Shown one piece after another: positions 14,410 through 27,317 of a DNA stretch of 64,000 nucleotides (the first letter of the stretch is position 1; each line of letters opens with the position of its first letter). Both the position numbers and the translations under genes were made by a program. The stretch is taken from assembly GCA_040954595.2 (NCBI GenBank), contig CM082584.2, positions 13,330,001 through 13,394,000 on the forward strand, written 5' to 3'. The notes under the pieces are model-generated. The model ran no database searches. It was not told where the DNA came from and was given only the letters and a program-made list of their open reading frames with translations. This stretch comes from Balanoglossus misakiensis (taxonomy: Eukaryota; Hemichordata).

Positions 14410-16320
14410 TTACTGACTGAAGTAATTTTCAGAGCTGTACAAGAAAGACTTCTTAGCCTTTCCCTTCTTTTCATGTACCTGTCCCATTGCTCCATCATAT
14501 GTGTATGCCGGTTTGTTTGGTTCCCTGGGGCCTTCGTAGATATGTCGGGAATAGTGGCTTTCCGGTTGTTGTGCAGACACAGGATCATTGGAGTTCATAT
14601 TGTCACCCTTGTTGACAGGATGTATGGGGTTCATGATGACTGTATCTTGTAAACTATGCATTGGGAGGTGCGGCATTGAGTACTGCGGCCTTCCTCTGAA
14701 GTAATCCACAACAAAGAAAGCCTGCAATATAAAAAAAAATCAAAAATTAAAAAATTTCTATCCTGCCCAATATATGTGCTCAGACATTCAACGATATGGT
14801 TATTTTGGTACAGGGAAATATAGTGAAGTTCATCGCCAAGTATGGTGATCATAAAAAGTTTGTTAGTCGTCATCAAGATGTGAAAAAGACCCACCAGATA
14901 GCCAGCTATGGAGACACCAATCACGTAACCGATCAGAATATCTGTCCAATGACACTGGTAATTGGCCACTTCATCTAATCCTGCTAAGTAGGACAGAGCT
15001 AACAGTCCAAGTACCAGAAACGGCTTGGTCAGTCTTGTCAGTTTTATCTGGAACAGTGCTGAAATGTACAGCTATTTAAGAAGAGAGAGAGAGAAAAAAA
15101 GTTTTAGTTCAAAGTATATGGTCTCCTTTCATTAACATAATATGCCCTGCTATGGCTAAAAACAAACTTGTAATAAATAAATAAATAAATAAAAGTACTT
15201 ACTCCACAAAAGACTGCGGCATAGGAAGTGAGGGCAGCATATAAATTTGGAAATGACATTCTGAAATAAATATATTGATGGTGCATTACAGATGTAAGGA
15301 ATTTCAAATTATTTTGTATCATTTTACAAGAAATTGCTTGATAGTCAAAAGTCAATGAGTATGGATTAAATGTGGATTTGGATTTTCTGCTTCATACTTT
15401 ACTTGAGTTGTCTGACTTAGTCTTACCTGGCCTTGTCTAAAGACTTGCACAGGTCTTCCTCTCCAGTACATCCATCACAGTCCTCATTATTTATGACATC
15501 AGTACCATCAGTACACGAACACAGGTCAAAGAAGTATGGAGTGGGACGTCCGATGATGAACTGCCCGGCACGCACAAATATCCAAGTTGTGAAGCCGCCC
15601 AGAACAAACATACCTGGACAATAAATTATCAGAAGAGTTCGGTCATATGTGGTTGGTTGGTTTCGCAGTGAATTAAGTACATGTTTTGTACTTATACATG
15701 TACATGTCCAAATTTAAACTTCATTGTTAATGAATGCTTATGAAATATACCTGTAAATCGCAGCGTTCTTCTAAGCATTGGATGAAGCCTTAGTCCGCAT
15801 GACTTCACTGTTTTCTCTTGGTTGATGTAGTCATTCTCTTTGATTTGGTATATAGACAATGATGCTTCACCAAATAGGATCTGATAAGGATAACACATTA
15901 GGATATTCCCTGAATTACAATTTCAATTGATATAAATTGTGTTACTATGGGGTTATGACTAGTTTGGATAGGAACCAAACAGAGGATTTTTCTGTAAATA
16001 AATAAATAATGATGACTAACCACAACAAATGGAACCAGGAAAACCAAAGTATACACCAGAGCTGGTGGAACTAAATCTGCTTCTGGAGTTTGTGGCTTTG
16101 AGTATTCTGGGTTATTACATGTCAGCACTTGTTTGTGTACGCCGAACCACTGGGGTATAAATTCCAAAAAACTCCAAAGAACGACGACTGCTGCCACGAT
16201 GATGCAGTCGACCGTTAGGAAGCATGGAAGCAACCGGTCGTTTTTTGTGACAACTGGTCCTCTGGGTTTCATGGCAATCGGTTGGAACTGGTGTTTCATA
16301 TCAGCCATCTTCCAAGACAA
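14410..16320 (-). CDS. Phospholipid phosphatase-related (PLPPR/PRG) protein, copy A
   Basis: Six minus-strand exons: 16320-16021, 15880-15751, 15613-15427, 15260-15203, 15071-14895 and 14721-14410, giving 387 aa from MSWKMADMKHQ. Later in-frame Mets at MADMKH or MKPRG are alternative starts. It is a six-helix membrane protein of the PAP2 superfamily. It matches PLPPR1-type proteins in LLPCFLTVDCIIVAAVVV, ILFGEASLSIY, LHPMLRRTLRFTG, RPTPYFFDLC and CHWTDILIGYVIG. The lipid phosphatase motifs are broken: C1 KxxxxxxRP reads QFIIGRPTP (K to Q, R to T), C2 PSGH reads PNLY, and C3 SRx5Hx3D has DE for SR and C for the catalytic His. It is therefore predicted to be catalytically inactive, as for vertebrate PLPPRs, which act in neurite membrane shaping and lysophospholipid responses. 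An acidic Cys-rich loop follows C1. Confidence 0.9.
15173..15194. repeat. (AAAT)n microsatellite
   Basis: About five AAAT units in an intron of PLPPR copy A. A shorter one lies near 16006 in the next intron. Confidence 0.8.
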
Positions 16321-18700
16321 CTCGATCCTCTATCAGTCCACTTTGATAAAATCTCTCTCACTATCTTCTGGATAACACTGGATAAAAAAATAATAAAATG
16401 ACCTCTTTTAGTTTTGAAATCATTTATGCTCTGTAATGTTCACACATTCAAGAAGAACAGCAGAAAATTCTAAACAGGTGTTGACGCTTATCATGTCACC
16501 AACGCCCACTGTGCAGCCAAACATTGAATAGGTTAAATGTCAGAAGGGCACATTCTTTCTATGACAGCCATCAGACAGGGATCTGAATTACGTATTTGAT
16601 GATCAAAACAAAGATCATGTGACATGCAACAGTGGCAATAGCAAATTTTATGGCACTTAATCACAAGATCATTCTTAATTTGGCAGATGCTTTATAATTA
16701 GCTGCACCATAGCTGACCTATATGCTACTTGGTAGACAGACAAAAACGAACAAGTCTTTGTGTTTGGGTGCTCTAGCAGTAAGTAAAATACCAACTGAAT
16801 GTCGCTGGTTGCTACTGGTCTTGTAACATAATCTGCTCTGCCATGTTGAGGAACGATAGGTATTTGAGCTAGTGTAGGTAGAACATAGCTAAGACAATGA
16901 AGGTTTTGGAGGAAATGAGTATAAAATCTATGCTTGAATCAACAGGTGGTTGCCTTGTAGACATAGCCGCAAGCCTGACTTTTCTTCTTTGCGTTTTTAT
17001 ATAATCTAACTGACCTTAATTTGTTTGCACCCAACGTGGAAATTACCAGAACACACTTGAAACTTGATCACTTTCAGATTTCACAAGGAAATGAATGCTT
17101 AGTGCAAACCGAAATAAACAATTCCTTCCAAGTGAGAGAATTTAATTACTTACAGACTGTTAATCGCACTAAAATCCAGTACAGAAATCTGCGATGAAGC
17201 TAAGGGTAATCCTGTTCGTTTTCACTTTGCTATTGGTCTGAGTTGTATACGTGGTAATGTCAATATCGTACTTTTGAATTTAAGGTGTGACCTGAAATGT
17301 ACGCACTACGCGCAAATAAGATGTGACAGGTTTCCTTGCTGCGGTCAAAGGTGAAAATACAGTACTGAGTAGGCTAGGTGTGTCCTCGGTCAGGACACAC
17401 AAATTTTGATCTGTATATATACCTTTGAACATTCCATTTTGTTCAATTTGAGTGTGTTGCCCAAATAAAATGGGGCCAAATAAATATAAATACCGTAAAA
17501 TAACCACACAGTAAAGTTGCTGGTATAATATGCATACAATTAACATTTAATATCAGCTTGCTACCATAATTGATTTGGACTTAAAGCAAATGTATAAATC
17601 ACATTTAGTGTCTGGCATACAATTCAAGGATAAAATTGTGCCTTCAATGACTTTTTTTACTCAGTACTTGTTTTCAATTCTGTGATAATAGACATTTGTT
17701 TAGTATTTTCTGTCCAATGAATGATGACGTTAACATACAGAACTGATCAATAAACTGTTATAGTCTGACATTGTATATTACTGATTTTCATAGAAACATC
17801 TGTTACATCAAAAGAAAATATGTAATCTAAAGTTTACATTATATTTCATCGCTACTGATTTTGAAAATAACAAGTTTCTGTTAAATAGATTCTACCCCAC
17901 CCCAATTATCATTAGAACTCTGCATCATACAGACACAGACTTTTCAAGTTTCAATCCTTCAATTTGAGAATTAATGCACATGAGTAAACAAAGGATAGTC
18001 TGATACATGTAGAGATAAATGGGGGTGTGTCTACGTTTTTTCAATGTTTACCGACATTCCCAGAAACGCAGGAATTCATGAGTTCAACTGGGTCATTAAT
18101 AACTGTATGACTAATACTTTAATACTACCTACTGACAATTTCTGTATCAAAGTCGAACAACACTCCCTATCAGAATTGGCCAATTACAAATAATCCCATT
18201 GTTTTGATGCTTAACATGTTAACAAATTGTATCATAGACGACAGAAAATAGGAGTGCTACCATTGCAAGTGTAAATATTAGAAAAATACCAGGGAGACTT
18301 TAATTGTAAAATTTCACATTATTTTAATTTGTTTCTTTGTGAATTTTCATTGATAAAAAACCTCAGAATATGTTTCCAACCAGAACAACGAAATTTCATT
18401 GAAAACAGTCCATTGATTGCTATTTTTAACCTAGAACCAACATGTGTAGAATGAGGCTTTGAATGCTCTCGTCTAAAAGGTACAGTGCTAAATATTGTAT
18501 TCACCTGAGGACTGTCATGACCGTGTCGTACTATAACTGAAAGGTGTAATGGTTTACTGTTGTCAAGTATACATTATAATTTTTGCTGCAAGTAAATTAA
18601 TCCACTCACCTGAAAGGTTGCTAACTGCTTCGTGCCGTCCCCAGCTCCTCGACTTAAAATTCGTAACGTGTCGTGATCAGTTCTTTTTTTGGTAAAAATT
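16321..18700 (-). other. 5' region of PLPPR copy A with candidate 5' UTR exon
   Basis: An acceptor-like TTTTATCCAG lies just upstream of the coding exon (exon edge about 16377). A strong minus-strand donor CAG|GTGAGT is at 18610. Together they suggest a 5' UTR exon at about 18610-18700 and an intron of about 2.2 kb. The rest is AT-rich with no recognised coding exon; the 17.28-17.55 kb open frame is unsupported. Confidence 0.4.
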
Positions 18701-20512
18701 GTAGATGTTTTCTGATCAAGGACACCACACCCTGAATGGGCATTAACTTACTCCAACTTTTCAAGTAGTCTTCGTACTCCAGATACGCTCTATTTATCAC
18801 CTTGACACAGCAAGGTTACAATACACCAGACTCATTACCACACAAAGTTACACTGTACAGTAGCTAGCCTACTCAAAACTTGGTGTCAACTGAAATATTC
18901 ACATGTAAATAGTTAACTTTGGAAGCAACTATTTTATACCAGGGTAGGAACTTTGATAAAGCGCTCTGATGCATCCCAGTTTATGCAGATTGAGAAAAGT
19001 ATACCAAAAGTATGTTGGTGCATAGAAAACCATTATGTAATTTATTTTTATTTTTACGAATGGGCTGAACTCACCACACAGTTAATTGCTAGCTTTGTAT
19101 TCTTTCACCCACCCATACCAAATAGACTTCCCTTTTTACATGAACATAGGATCTGCATGCAGCATGATGCAGTTACTGCATGGGTGTGGTACCTCATATC
19201 TTTCTGTGTCACATGTCGCCCTCAGTAATAAAAGGCAACAATCGTTTTGTCTTTTTTTGGACAATGTTTATGATGATGTATCGTGTATGCTTGTGTGTAT
19301 GCACATATACCAAGATTCTTTTTTGGATAAGTATAGTTATTTATTTTAATACCAATAAAATAATAACAATCTCCTGCGTAGTGGTAAAGGAATACAATGA
19401 GTCACTTGATAAATGATCTTACCATACCTGAGATAAAAATAATGAAAGCTAACCAACATTGCAAATAAAATAATACTGAAACAAAAGTATAAGGTGACCC
19501 TAACAAGTCTTCCTTTTGAAGTTTATTCATAATGCTGGTCTAGTAGAGATGAAATTAATATTAGGCATCAGTCCTATATTCACAATATAAAAAATAAATC
19601 TTTTTATGGCAGATTTTGAGAAGAGATAGAACACAAATTGATTCACTCAGATCTAGGGATAGTTTGACAGAATTCTGAGTTGTGGAAGAAAAAAGAACCT
19701 CTTCTGGAGCAATGCTGAATACAGTGAAGATGGATAATTGTGATTTACTGGAAAAACTAGGATTTTATTGTGACTTCCCAACTGACCATGTATAGAATAT
19801 GGGAGGACCACAGTCATGGAAGAAACTCTACTAATTTTAAGATTATACAATATTGTACATTAGTGGGTACCTATACAAGACTTGGATGTAAACTAGAAGT
19901 GAGTAATGATTATCAAGAACAGAGACTTACTGTTTCAAAATGATTGTAAAGACACTGATTGCATCAGGATTTACAGTTTCTTAACTTACAGATGTACAAC
20001 AGCAAAATATTTAAGAAACAATTAAACATTACCGATAAACTGGCCAACAAACATGTCTGTCAACTAGCTCATACACACTGTTTTCAAAAGTTACAAACGG
20101 AAGTAAAAATATCTTGCTTCCTCTTTTTAATATCATCTTTTAGAAAATCACAGTTAACAACATTACTGATTGCCAACAATAGCCTTTTGTAGAACTGGAA
20201 GAGTAATCAGGAAAAATCATTGGAAATTCTTAATATGCTAATCACTTGTTAATTTAGCCTATTTTGTATATTACTTGAAAGTATGCCCGGTGTACAACTT
20301 TCACCTGGTTAAAAGAAAATGTTTCCCTTAACATTCTTGTCAATATCAGTATTCTATGAAATGGCTCTGTTTCATATCCATCCATTAGTAAATGCTAAAA
20401 ACTGACTAAATATCATGAACAAGATGTCCTTGTCAGCCTCAAGGTGACAGTCTAAAGGTGTTTAGCCTCTGGTGTGAAGTCATGAATGATGGCAAATGAC
20501 CATTGTTTAACT
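18701..20512. other. Intergenic between the two PLPPR-like genes
   Basis: No gene recognised. AT-rich DNA with several short unsupported open frames (19.0-19.4 kb). Confidence 0.5.
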
Positions 20513-20554
20513 CTTTATTGTGACGCTGTGATTGTCAAGCGTTGTTGATGGAGC
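20513..20554 (-). terminator. Short 3' UTR and poly(A) signal of PLPPR copy B
   Basis: A minus-strand AATAAA (complement of TTTATT at 20513-20518) lies only about 40 nt past the stop codon, implying a very short 3' UTR. A more distal signal is possible. Confidence 0.4.
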
Positions 20555-22967
20555 TTATCTTCTGTAGAGCTGACCAGCGCCGTCCTCAAGGTAGGCCGGA
20601 TTGCTTATAATCACTTGGTCCTGAAATGAGAACAAATAGGGAAGTCCATGCAAGATTGATTAACATGCAGTGCTTCAAGAAATCCTGATCTTAGAGGTTT
20701 GACATGCATGCTTAATGATTTGCATCTCCTGCAGACTGCTGTAATTCACAAAGTGAGACTAGCATGTGCGATGGATGATTTAAAGTGCTTGGCTGTCGTT
20801 TGATGTCTGGCAAATAATTTTGAAGGAAAGATGAAATGCAGGCTGGCAATTAACAGAATGAGAGGAAGCCCTTACAGCGTTATCAGTAGAGCAAGTACAG
20901 CATGATGACTGCAATCTACTTTTAAGACTGAGGATCAATGCAAAAGTACTAATCAATATTTTCCGAGCCTGTAATATGTTAATTGTTGAAGCGATCTTAT
21001 AGCTGTGTTAATGTGAAATGAATGATACCTACTGATCTATTTCTTGAGTTAGATCTGTCAAGCGGCAGAGTGTGAGGAATATAAGTTTGGTTGCCGTTTG
21101 ACTGTACATGATTTAACTTAGGCCTTGGTAATGTAACTACGCCGATACCTTCTTGTTTGAGTTCCGTGATGGGATCCTGTAGTTTTGGGCTGAAGAAATT
21201 CAACACCACTATGCCCTGGGTAATCAATTAAGAAAATACAAAGCAATTAAGATATTGGTACATGTACAAGAAAATTACAGGCAGAGGCAAAATTATTTTT
21301 GTTGACCAAAAACAATTCTGGCACTACAATCTCTTTATCTCAGCAAATATACATTTGAATCAGAACAGTGTATAGAGTAATATGTATAAGAGACTGACCA
21401 AGTATGCTGCCACTGCTGCTCCAAGCAAAAATCCTATCAAGACATCGATGCCATCATGTCTGTACTGTTGCATGTCCAGCAAACCACACATATAAGCCAG
21501 AGTGACAACACCAAGGGACAGCAGAGGTCCGAGCAAACGAGAACCACTGATGCTGAGCAAAGACTGGATGTAGGTCTGTGGAGAAAGAAAAAGAATGAGG
21601 TCAAAAAGCTTTCCGGTTTCACTGCACTTTCAAGGAGTACAGGTAGTTTCAAATTCCGGGACTTTTTAGGATTTTCCAGACGTATGCAAACTCTGGACAA
21701 GTCTGTAAAACTACATAGTGAAATACATCTGCCAAAGAAATAAGACTTACAGCAATGAAGACTGCACAGTACATGGTGAGAGCCGCGTTCAGAGATGGAA
21801 ATGACATCCTGTGAAATGAAATAAATTCATAAATGTTACTCTAATGATTAGCATTTTTATAGTCTAGTTTAAAAATGGGTTTAGCATAAGTGTGTTTTAC
21901 GGTACCTTACTAGATAATTTTCATCATCACATCCTGTACAAATACTGTCATATAATGGTCAGTATCAGCTGCACTTCCTGTTCTAACATAGCCATCAGTC
22001 AATTACCTTGCCTGATTGATGTCATTCACATTCCCCATACAAATACTGTCATCAGTGATGTAATTCGAAGCAGCGCAGTCTGCATGGGTCGTGTTAGGAT
22101 TGCACACAGTCAGAAAGTAAGGTGTCAGACGTCCAGTCATCAGCTGACTGACATCGGTCAATACCCAGGTCACAAAGCCTCCAAATGTACACACACCTGT
22201 CGATTGAAAACGCAATGATTATATTGATGACCATTGGCCTAAAACGATTCAAATCTGATGTATACACCCAGAATCAGTCATGTAGAAAACAGCCTTCAAC
22301 CAGAGCAAAGGAATGCTGACTTTTCAAATGGAAAGATCAGGTCAATGTTGTACCACACGCAAGTGACAACCATGAACTCATACATTCCTAAACATCCAAC
22401 TCCCCCACATACATGTAAAGACAATAATTGGTCTCATGATTGCCATGGTAACTAAACTCACCAACAAATCGTACCATCCTTCTAAAGACAGGGTGGAGTT
22501 CAATGCAACTGCAGGTTTTCACAATCTTTTCTTGTTTATCGAAGCTTCCGGACTTTATGTGGTATACAGACAGACTGGCCTCACCAAATAATACCTGAAA
22601 AATACATAAAAGGAAGATGACTGATGTACATCATTAATACTTTTCTTGGCCAAACTGCAACATATATGTAACTTGTGTAAATGTTATTACAGCTTTGTAG
22701 AATTGAGATACGTACCACAACCAATGGCAGTGCAAAACACATAATATAGATCATTATTTCAGGTAATATCAGATCACTATCCTTGATGTAAGGCTTCATC
22801 AGGTCTTCATTGTTGCATGCAAATCCTCTCTTGGCCACTGTGAATTCATCAGTGAACTCTAGGAAGTACCAGAGCACGACCACAGCAGCCATGATTAGGC
22901 AGTCTATAAAGAGGAAGCATGGTATGATGCCGTTGTTGGTGGTCACTAGGGGTCCTTTCTTTCTCAT
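20555..22967 (-). CDS. Phospholipid phosphatase-related (PLPPR/PRG) protein, copy B
   Basis: Seven minus-strand exons: 22967-22716, 22594-22462, 22196-22007, 21808-21751, 21575-21399, 21215-21033 and 20620-20555 (stop), giving 352 aa. The start MRKKGPLVTT has an in-frame stop just upstream. It is the tandem paralog of copy A: exons 4 and 5 have identical lengths (58 and 177 nt) and junction phases agree. It is closer to vertebrate PLPPR1 in the first loop (EFTDEFTV, CNNEDLMKPY) and in GRLTPYFLTVCNPN. Motif status: C1 QLMTGRLTP (K to Q, R to T), C2 PSLN for PSGH, and C3 has LD for SR but keeps the catalytic-position His and the Asp (YRHDGID). Probably not a phosphatase, though less eroded than copy A. 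The cytoplasmic tail ends VIISNPAYLEDGAG. Confidence 0.9.
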
Positions 22968-24850
22968 GGTTGCTTCTTACTTCTTGAAGTCTCTGGAAGT
23001 TGATGAACATTAAGACAAAGACATGACTCATATTGTCAAGCTAGGAACTTTTTTGCACCATTTTTATAAGACTATAAAATTCTGGCTGTCGCCCAATGTT
23101 TGAATTAATGCATTGATTTTGCATTCACATCGTCATAAATGGATGTCTTGTATAATATTTCAATGAGATCATGGCTGCATGTATAAGAACAGGATCTGTG
23201 TACATCATGATGTTGTAATCTGTGCGTTCCATTTCTATTAATTTTTCAGTTTGGAAATTGCGAGTGTTAAGCTTGTCATTTTATTGCTGCCTCTACATAA
23301 AGGAGTTAGATGGGCTTATTAAATTCTTCTTTGAAACTGCAAATATCATCTCAATCAAATGCTTTGTTGTATAGTGTTGAGCCTGGCTTCATCCTGTCAA
23401 ATGGGATAAATTACTGCATACACCACCTGAGGACATTCTAGTCATTTTATGCAGCGCAGGCAGGGATATAATATTCAGAACCACAGATTGAAATATTTCA
23501 CAGGAAGATCTGCAGGGCGTCTGACATTCCATATTCAATGGATATCAGATCGAGAAAGGATATTAAAAACACGACTTGAGTGACAGTATTCACAATTTAG
23601 TCAATACGCGTATGCATGATGCTAATAAATGTTTGCAAATTATGATGACAATATGTCTGTATATCAAAATTATGCTGCGTCTTCTTTATAAACTCATTCT
23701 AGATATATCACATGGAGTAAATGATGGATAAACATGTTTCAGCAAAGTAATAGCAAGCTTGAGACACTAAAAAACAAGCTTAATTGAACTGTCACAGTAA
23801 ATTTCCTGGGGTAATCTGTACACAATACTTTAATGGATGTTGTTAATTAACGTAACATGGTTTGATTAATGTGTTCACTTATTTCAGGACATGAACTGTG
23901 AATACTCCCTGGTAGACACAACTTAAATAAAAATGAAAGCAAATATGAATTGTTCTATTTGGATTCTGACTGTGAACATTCATAACATTTGCCAGGCAAT
24001 TGTTTGAACTGTTCACCAGAAAACGGATGGGTTGAACATTTAACCTTGTTGTCCATATGTGCTATAAAGAATGTGTGGAATTTTGGTGACTGACCAAGCA
24101 ATAACACCCAGACTGACTCATTTGTAAGTAGCTTTACATATCCCTTCAGAGCGAACAGAACAAGCTGCGCACAAAAAAGGGCGAATTTGCAAATGGGTAA
24201 ATACTTGGAAACCGCTAAACAAACACTTTTCACTGAGGCTACATTACCTTCTGGTTCAACTCTGCTATTTGAAGAATCTAGAACACACCTTACTGACTTT
24301 AATCATTCAAATGAGATTCTGAGGCAAGCCTGGTGAAAAGTGATGTATTTAATAGGTATAGGGGCTATTGTATGGGTCGTTTGTTACATTATATTGGAGT
24401 GTGCTGGTACATGTATCACCTGTGGTCCACACATCAGAGACTATCTGGTATGTCCTCACATATACACCCGCATACCTTATACACTGTCTTCAATCATTTT
24501 AACCTAACTCTTTCTTTCTCCATGGCGACAACACCACAGCGACCATGATCACTCTTCTCAGTGTACAAGGTTATACATATGATGACATGCTACGTGTATA
24601 CATGTAGTATTTTTTCATTGAATGACCACGGGACAATGTGAAGTACAGATCCGATCCACCCAACAAACACTCGTGTACGAACAGAACTGTAAACATGAAA
24701 AGAACAACATGCTACACCTACCTGTAATACGAGGAATATCTCTTCACCGATCTCCTCTTAACAACTAGCCGTGGCAACTCTGACAATTGCAGGTCAGCTG
24801 TGTATTCTTCTGTTTGATTGTATTGTACCCGAACCTCAGACTCTGTGTTA
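22968..24850 (-). other. 5' region of PLPPR copy B with candidate 5' UTR exon
   Basis: An acceptor-like CAACTTCCAG lies just upstream of the start codon (exon edge about 22991). A minus-strand donor CAG|GTAGGT at 24722 suggests a 5' UTR exon at about 24722-24850. No further coding exon was recognised in between. Confidence 0.35.
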
Positions 24851-26649
24851 CTCTTACCCTTCTACCACACCCTGCATTGGAGGGGAATAACACAGTGTAA
24901 GGTGTAGCTTTTGTTTGTATTCATCAAATTAACGTCTTTCATATGTAGATTTATACGATGCGTGGTTAATCAAGGTGAAAGCGCAAGTGGGTGGTACCAT
25001 TATGTTTTTGGGGGTGGCGCCGTGGCGAGTATACAAATGTATGGGTAGATTATACACAAATATATCAAGTATTTCATCTAATGTGACTCTAAATCAACCG
25101 GAATAAACAGGTCCATTATTTTCACAAAGTATTTCAGTAATAATTTTAATACAACTGTATCTAAATCATAAGTTAAGCGCATGTTACTAAATGTTCTGTT
25201 CATCTTTAAAGCATCGGATTCTTGATTCACTGGTGTAAACAGGAATCCTCAGGGAAAACTGTATGGACTGTTGGGCTTCCATGACTTTGGCTATAAATTA
25301 ATTTTCACAATATTCTTCCCTTCTTGGACCAAGAAGTGTTCTTTGAGCCTTTTTGTAACATTTGAGTCATAACTTTTCTTTTCATCCTATCTGACACACA
25401 GTATTAATGCCAGTAGCCACAATCCCGTTCACACCCAACCTGCTGGCATTTCACACAAATGGTGACATAACTTTCCTGTCTGGAGGCACAAAACAAATGG
25501 TGATTATAATAATAACTCATCTACAAAAAGGAAACATGTTATTTACCAATTTAAGGGGTTGTTGCCCTTTAAAGGGACAAACATCGCTATTGGTTGACAT
25601 TAGAAAAGTACATTGTGCATATATGTAACTACAGCCACTCTCACATGATGTCAAATGGCAATAAGTTTATCCCCTAAATAATGACAAGTTATCAGTTTAA
25701 AACTGGTATGCCATCTTAGTAACAGTTTCCCCATAAATTTGTGGAGGGACTGAATGTAACTATTAAAACTTTGTCAATGTGATGAAAGTGATGCAATTAA
25801 TGTCCATGACAATCACAAGAAAACACCACACTTTGCTGACAGATTCTCAATTTGACCCACAGAGGCAAACTGCGTGAATACCTCCACCTATTGAACCCTG
25901 GCTGTGCCCTAAAGCCAGTGAACTGTAACTGACACAAAGCAAACAAGTGGCCTATAAACTGTTGACCAGCAACCCATTTACACTGTAGGTACTAGGTGTG
26001 TTTCCACTGGACATAACTAGAATTCACTCTACCTTGACCTGTGCACCTACATTTTAGATGCCAGATGAGGGTATACATGTCTGTAAGGACACATTCCAAA
26101 AGTTACCCATAGAGACAATGAACTCTATAAAATTTATAGCTCTTCTTTTCAGATATGTAGGTTAGTTAAACTACTGGAAGAGTTGTGTGCAGTTTGGCTT
26201 GTTTTAATATATAATCACTTTAAAAATGTTGCATTAAGCTGTGAAAGTGTAGCTTTTAACAGTTGGGTCTCTTTATTGTGATGTCTAAGGTCATCTCATG
26301 GTCACTGAAAGGTTAACTTGGCGGTTGACTGCATTAGATGAACTAAGACACAACAATAAAGAGACTGCCATATAAAACTACAATTCCACAAGTAAACTTC
26401 TGTATCCTGAACCAAAGTGCAGAGCGTGAAGGCTGACAGTTTTTCTGAACACATAACACCAAAATATACTTTCCAGTTTTGGTTGTTTTTCTGGTTGAGT
26501 TTCACCTTAGATATCCCAAGAACAAGATGGTATATAAAGGGTTTCTTCCAATTTTTGACTGGATCAAACTTCGCTAAACTGACCCAATCTATGCAAGAAA
26601 AAGTAAAAGTGCCGAAACAGGCCCTAAAAGTCACAATTCTGATCTACAC
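24851..26649. other. Intergenic, no gene seen
   Basis: Nothing that I can support as a gene. The open frames at 25.4 and 26.3-26.65 kb lack splice or family support. A palindromic CCCTTTAAAGGG lies at about 25566. Confidence 0.45.
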
Positions 26650-27317
26650 TTAAAGGGACAAAGTCTCTCTCTCACTCTTCTTTTCCCATTTATTATGTTT
26701 GATTCACTACACTGTTTATGTTAATGCACATGTGGATATATAGTGAATCAACATTCAACCATCACGTTTGTAGGATATGAGAGTAAAAATCTCGCCAAAA
26801 TGAATAAATGGTAAACACCGAATATTCATTTTGGCGAGTTTTTCACGCTCGTGTCAACAAGTGGGATGGAAGGTGTGTGTGGTTGAACTATGAGTAAAAT
26901 TTCTCCATAATGTTTACCATAGAGATTGTCAAAGTCACTAAATTTGGCGGCCATTTTGAATTCCATAGACTAAGCACAGATATAGGCGGCCATTTTGAAC
27001 CTCAAATTTGGCGGCCATTTTGAAAGTCTTAATTTTATTTTGAAAAGACCCCTCCCCTGAATTTAATGAGTAAATGAAGAATAATTTTCGGCAATAAATG
27101 AATAATCTAAAGTAGCCAAAAATGAACAATCAGTGTTTACCATTTATTCATTTGGCAAGATTTTTACTCTCACATCTATATGCAGGATGGAAGTTGTTTG
27201 TGGTTGAACGTTGATTCACTATATACATGTATTCACATGTACTTAACATCAATGGTGTCTTGTAGCAAACATAATTAATGGGAAAAGGGCAGCAAGAGAG
27301 AGACTTTGTCCTTTTAA
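26650..27317. mobile_element. Foldback / MITE-like element with long TIRs, TTAA ends (piggyBac-like)
   Basis: This 668-bp element has inverted arms of about 170-190 bp. The left arm (26650-26822) starts TTAAAGGGACAAAGTCTC; the right arm (27129-27317) ends GACTTTGTCCTTTTAA. The arms match along their length, including AATTAATGTTTG-like, ATAGTGAATCAACNTTCAACCA and GAATAAATGGTAAACAC blocks. TTAA at both ends fits a piggyBac-type target site. No transposase is encoded, so it is non-autonomous. The centre holds three copies of a GGCGGCCATTTTGAA unit. Confidence 0.75.
26946..27024. repeat. Three copies of GGCGGCCATTTTGAA
   Basis: The 15-mer GGCGGCCATTTTGAA occurs exactly at 26946-26960, 26985-26999 and 27010-27024, inside the loop of the foldback element. 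On the other strand it reads TTCAAAATGGCCGCC, which resembles a YY1 site core (AANATGGCNGC). Confidence 0.8.

Noticed and set aside
25557-25580. CCCTTTAAAGGGACAAA as another end of the TTAA element at 26.65 kb
   Set aside because: The first bases match but similarity stops after about 12 nt and no partner arm is visible nearby.
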